A DNA stretch of 35,891 nt from SIG455 sp045659025 (GTDB taxonomy: Bacteria > Bacillota > Clostridia > UMGS1810). A model generated the notes under the pieces. It saw nothing but the letters and a program-made list of their open reading frames with translations, made no database searches and was not told the DNA's origin. The position numbers and the translations under genes were made by a program. Positions 33,076-35,891 of the stretch are shown here, piece by piece. Within the stretch, counting starts at the first letter, position 1. Every line of letters starts with the position of its first letter. The stretch lies in NCBI GenBank assembly GCA_045659025.1, contig JAZOWA010000010.1, positions 1 to 35,891 of the forward strand, read 5' to 3'.

Positions 33076-33297
33076 ATGCAAAAGCTTATTAGAAAATGCA
33101 GAGAAACATCTGTTAAGGCGTATTTGAAAACAAAGAATTTTCTTTCAAATACAGACGGCGACCAGATTACAGGCTGGCTCATCGTAATCCTTCTTGTTGT
33201 AGTTGTTGGTGCATTTTTCCTTAACACATATAAATCAACAATCGTTGAGGTGTGGGAAGCAATCATCGATAAGATTTACGACACATTCGGAATTTAA
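33076..33297 (+). CDS. Flp-like small pilin candidate
   Basis: The 73-residue protein has a basic N-terminus (30 residues), a polar turn NTDGDQIT, a single 19-residue hydrophobic helix (WLIVILLVVVVGAFFL) and an amphipathic tail. Size, single helix and position behind tadC fit the major Flp pilin. A prepilin peptidase could cut after the glycine of DG/DQITGW. The Glu-Tyr pair normal at +5/+6 of Flp pilins is then Gly-Trp. ATG 33076 follows GGAGG at nine bases; longer in-frame starts overlap tadC and are not favoured. Confidence 0.65.
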   Translation: MQKLIRKCRETSVKAYLKTKNFLSNTDGDQITGWLIVILLVVVVGAFFLNTYKSTIVEVWEAIIDKIYDTFGI

Positions 33298-33317
33298 AAG
33301 ATGGGGAGGTGATTACC

Positions 33318-33734
33318 TTGAAGAAAAAAGGCAGTGCCTATTATGAGATAATTATAAAAACTCTGGTGTTTATTACCCTGATAGCGACGGCTATTTCGTT
33401 CTTCGGGGTATTCACCACTTATCTCAATGTCAATTATGCTGCAAGGCGTGTTACAAGAGAAATTGAGATATCGGGGCGTGTATCCTCCGAAACTCATGCT
33501 TTGTTTAATGAAATGAAGACAAATACAAATATCGGAGATACTGCAACGATGAGTGTTTCGGCGACATACTTTAATGCAGCACAGAAAAAGATACAGCTTC
33601 GAGATACATTTACTGTTACGGTGCGGTCATCGTACAGAATAAATATATTTACACCGACAGGGGGCACACCTGTTGGATTTGATATTCCGCTCGTTGTCCG
33701 GTTAACGGGAATGAGCGAGAAATTCTGGAAATGA
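33318..33734 (+). CDS. TadE/DUF4320-like pseudopilin candidate
   Basis: The 138-residue protein starts with a short basic KKKGSAYYE segment and one hydrophobic helix (about residues 8-32), and continues as a beta-rich outer domain (TMSVSATYFN, FTVTVRSSYRINIF). This is the layout of TadE-like pseudopilins and of DUF4320 proteins found in clostridial elements. SAYYE has the glutamate at the place expected for pseudopilins (+5). The start is TTG 33318, eight bases after GGGGAGGTGA; an in-frame GTG at 33309 is part of the Shine-Dalgarno itself. Confidence 0.68.
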   Translation: MKKKGSAYYEIIIKTLVFITLIATAISFFGVFTTYLNVNYAARRVTREIEISGRVSSETHALFNEMKTNTNIGDTATMSVSATYFNAAQKKIQLRDTFTVTVRSSYRINIFTPTGGTPVGFDIPLVVRLTGMSEKFWK

Positions 33735-33744
33735 GGTAGCTAAT

Positions 33745-34833
33745 TTGAATTTAATATTAAAATATGCAATAGAAATCGGAGCCTCGGATGTTCACATAAC
33801 TGAGAATCAGGAGAGCTGGGTAAGAGCAAAAGGAAATCTTCATAAATGCGGTGAAAAAATTCCTTTATCCAATATTGATGAATTTATCGAACTTGTTATT
33901 CCCGGTATATTGGATGACTATATGGCACTTCGCGAAAAGAGAAGAACAAATCCTATTGACGGAGCTTTTAAGTATATGTTCCGCAGGTTCAGAATTAATA
34001 TCTACCGCGGAATGGATGGTATTAACCTTGCAATCAGACTTTTAAGTGATACGATTTTATCCCTTGAAGATCTGTATCTTCCAAAAGAGGTAGAAAGATT
34101 CACTCAAATTAAGTCAGGACTTTTCCTTGTTGTTGGTACGACAGGCAGCGGTAAGTCAACAACGCTTGCGTCTATGATTGACCATATCAATAAGGAGAGA
34201 AGTGAGAATATCCTTACAGTAGAGCAACCCGTTGAATATATTCATACTTCTGTGCAGAGCAGAATCGAACAGATTGAGGTAGGAATTCATGTTGATTCTT
34301 TCCAGACGGCAACTGTAGCTGCTATGAGACAGAATCCTAATATCATCCTTGTAGGAGAGATGAGAGACCTTGAGACGATACAAAATGCAATTACTTTAGC
34401 TGAAACAGGACATGTTGTATATGGTACTCTTCATGCAAAAAGTGTAACAGACACCGTTGATAGAATCATTGACGTATTTCCACCGAAGCAGCAGGACCAG
34501 ATAAGACTGCAGCTTGCGGGTGTAATCAAAGGAATTATGCATCAGACATTGGTACGCGGAGTCGGCGGAAAACTTGTTCCTCTTATTGAACTTCTTTGTG
34601 CAGATGATGCTGTTTCCGCAATGATTCTTGGTAAGCAAAAGTCTAATTCCATCAGAGACTACATGAGAGGGAAATCCTCAATGGGAAATGTACATATCGC
34701 AGATAATGCTGCATGGCATATCAAGAATGAAAGACTTACATTAGAAAATGTAAAACCCATTCTTGCTCCTGATGATTTCGGCATTGTAAGAACACTCACA
34801 GAGCCTACTGAAAGAAAGAGGGGATTTAACTAA
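33745..34833 (+). CDS. pilT: PilT-type pilus retraction ATPase
   Basis: The 362-residue protein has the PilT order: an N-terminal PAS-like domain starting with GASDVHIT, Walker A GTTGSGKSTT (about residues 131-140), the Asp box, Walker B IILVGEMRDLET, the AETGHVVYGTLHAKS His box and the DRIIDVFPPKQQDQIRLQL segment that is diagnostic for PilT rather than PilB or TadA. It would depolymerise a pilus for retraction. It starts with TTG 33745 behind GAGG and overlaps the next gene by one base (TAATG). Standard Tad loci do not carry PilT. Confidence 0.92.
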   Translation: MNLILKYAIEIGASDVHITENQESWVRAKGNLHKCGEKIPLSNIDEFIELVIPGILDDYMALREKRRTNPIDGAFKYMFRRFRINIYRGMDGINLAIRLLSDTILSLEDLYLPKEVERFTQIKSGLFLVVGTTGSGKSTTLASMIDHINKERSENILTVEQPVEYIHTSVQSRIEQIEVGIHVDSFQTATVAAMRQNPNIILVGEMRDLETIQNAITLAETGHVVYGTLHAKSVTDTVDRIIDVFPPKQQDQIRLQLAGVIKGIMHQTLVRGVGGKLVPLIELLCADDAVSAMILGKQKSNSIRDYMRGKSSMGNVHIADNAAWHIKNERLTLENVKPILAPDDFGIVRTLTEPTERKRGFN

Positions 34834-35891
34834 TGGCAATTTCTTTGATTAAATACTCCTTTGAAATCGGCGCAATATCGGAAGAACAAAAAGAGAAGGC
34901 AGAACGCTATAAAAAAGAAACCGGTGCAAGTGATGAAACTGTTATCAGGGATATGAAGCTGTTAAGTGATGAAAAACTTTTGCAGATATATTCCAAGATT
35001 TATGGATACAAGGCAGAGCTTGAGCCTGAAGTTTCAGATTTTACACTTGCATCTCAGTTCAAAAAGAGGGATTTGCAAAGACTCGGATTCTTCCCGGCTA
35101 ACAGTGAAAAGGCAATTGTTCTTTATACATCAGAGCCGTCAGAACTTTTGTTTGTCGAGGACTTTGTAAGAGATAAGACGGGATACCGTTCAAGGTTTTC
35201 ATATGTTATTACTACGGATGCTGCAATACATAAACTGATTGATTCAGTATTCAGGGAAGAAACTTCAGTTGATGCGGAGGAGTTTGGAATTTCAGGCGAT
35301 AACATGACAAGCAATGTTGTCTATGATATTGCTGAAAATGATTCGTCTGCTATAGTAAACTGGGTTAATAAGATATTCCGCGATGCAGTAGAAAACAGAA
35401 TCTCGGATATTCATTTTGAACCGCAAGAAGATGCCTTCTATGTAAGATACAGAAGTGACGGTTCGTTAAAGATTGAACATAAGCTTCCGATGTCTACAGC
35501 AAGGCAGATTATAAACCGAATAAAAACGATGTCCAACCTTGATGTAAACACTTCAAAGAGTATTCAAGACGGTAACTGCCGACTTGATATTTTCGGTAAG
35601 TTTGTTGACCTCCGTGTTTCGGTAATTCCTGCAGTAAACGGTGAAAACCTCGTAGTCAGAGTTCTTGACCAGAACAAAATGAGTCTTGATGTTTCAATGA
35701 TAGGTTTCACAAAGGAAAATGAAGAAAAGTTCCTAAAGATTATTGAAAAACCAAAAGGGATTATTCTTCTGACAGGACCTACCGGATCCGGTAAGAGTAC
35801 ATCCCTTTATGCAGCACTTTCAGTCCTGAACACAACCGACAGGTGTATCATTACATTCGAAGATCCAATTGAATATCGTATTCCCGGTATT
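34833..35891 (+). CDS. pilB: PilB/GspE-type pilus assembly ATPase (runs off right edge)
   Basis: The visible 353 residues lack the C-terminus. An N-terminal MshEN-like helical domain (about residues 1-100) and a linker precede the GspE core: ISDIHFEPQED, RYRSDGSL, RIKTMSNLDV, the VNGENLVVRVLD strand, Walker A GPTGSGKST (about 315-323) and TFEDPIEYRIPGI up to the edge. This is the PilB/GspE type that extends type IV pili or pushes substrate through type II systems. Together with PilT it implies extension and retraction ATPases of the classical type IV kind besides TadA. No stop is seen in the window. Confidence 0.92.
   Translation, partial: MAISLIKYSFEIGAISEEQKEKAERYKKETGASDETVIRDMKLLSDEKLLQIYSKIYGYKAELEPEVSDFTLASQFKKRDLQRLGFFPANSEKAIVLYTSEPSELLFVEDFVRDKTGYRSRFSYVITTDAAIHKLIDSVFREETSVDAEEFGISGDNMTSNVVYDIAENDSSAIVNWVNKIFRDAVENRISDIHFEPQEDAFYVRYRSDGSLKIEHKLPMSTARQIINRIKTMSNLDVNTSKSIQDGNCRLDIFGKFVDLRVSVIPAVNGENLVVRVLDQNKMSLDVSMIGFTKENEEKFLKIIEKPKGIILLTGPTGSGKSTSLYAALSVLNTTDRCIITFEDPIEYRIPGI

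Larger units (their letters stand above)
24869..35891. mobile_element. Putative plasmid-like or integrative element carrying a Tad/type IV pilus locus (left part; limits not defined)
   Basis: From somewhere in the 24869-25151 gap onward the content changes from core genes to accessory ones: a RepA_N initiator with internal iterated palindromes, a second iteron-like array, a RelE-like gene, and a long pilus operon, all AT-rich. RepA-DUF6017 proteins are typical of clostridial conjugative elements and plasmids. No integrase, relaxase, coupling protein or direct-repeat attachment site is seen, so the left limit is only the last core gene and the right limit is beyond the window. Confidence 0.55.

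Overview
The window reads as the chromosome of an anaerobic, endospore-lineage Gram-positive bacterium (Firmicutes, most likely class Clostridia). The evidence is the rbgA-rnhB-yraN and yqfC-yqfD-phoH-ybeY-era-yqzL-recO gene orders, the sporulation families YlbJ, YqfC and YqfD, pyruvate phosphate dikinase, ThyX in place of ThyA, and strong GGAGGTGAT-type ribosome binding sites with frequent TTG starts. The genus cannot be read from the sequence.

Region 1 (1-7804) is housekeeping on the plus strand. It starts with the tail of a small membrane protein. A cluster follows: a processive glycolipid glucosyltransferase-like gene, rbgA, rnhB, yraN and an M19 dipeptidase. Then come a class I aminotransferase with its own promoter and terminator, a WecB/TagA-type glycosyltransferase, and a dTMP module (thyX then tmk, TAATG overlap). 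Region 2 (7805-12600) holds shorter transcription units: queT (minus), a divergent LCP-like protein, about 600 bp of AT-rich intergenic DNA, a 3D-domain cell-wall protein with strong promoter and terminator, tspO, and ylbJ on the minus strand overlapping tspO tail to tail. Region 3 (12601-20344) is the sporulation / RNA metabolism / DNA repair cluster yqfC-yqfD-phoH-ybeY-era-yqzL-recO, opened by a sigma-E-like promoter, then ppdK. Region 4 (20345-24868) holds a PHP phosphatase plus SDR pair and two transporters (AspT/YidE-like and OFA-type MFS), each unit with recognisable promoters and most with terminators.

Region 5 (about 24869 to the right edge) is different: AT-rich and plasmid/ICE-like. 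It opens with a RepA_N-type replication initiator (RepA N-terminal plus a DUF6017-like C-terminal domain) that carries six iterated 14-bp palindromes inside its coding sequence. A sigma-region-4-like helical protein follows. Next is an array of eleven 11-bp direct repeats that runs into a promoter, which is followed about 30 bp later by a strong terminator (candidate ~60-nt RNA). A RelE/Gp49-like protein then heads a tightly coupled operon of at least 8.9 kb: two TadZ-like ATPase-fold proteins, a CpaB-like SAF protein, TadA, TadB, TadC, a Flp-like small pilin candidate, a TadE/DUF4320-like pseudopilin candidate, a PilT-type ATPase and a PilB/GspE-type ATPase that runs off the edge.

The most unusual content is this element-borne pilus locus. 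It has a Tad core (TadA/B/C/Z) but also carries both a PilB-like and a PilT-like ATPase, directly behind a RepA_N replication module with two separate iteron-like arrays. No integrase, relaxase, prepilin peptidase or attachment site is visible in the window, so mobility is inferred, not shown.
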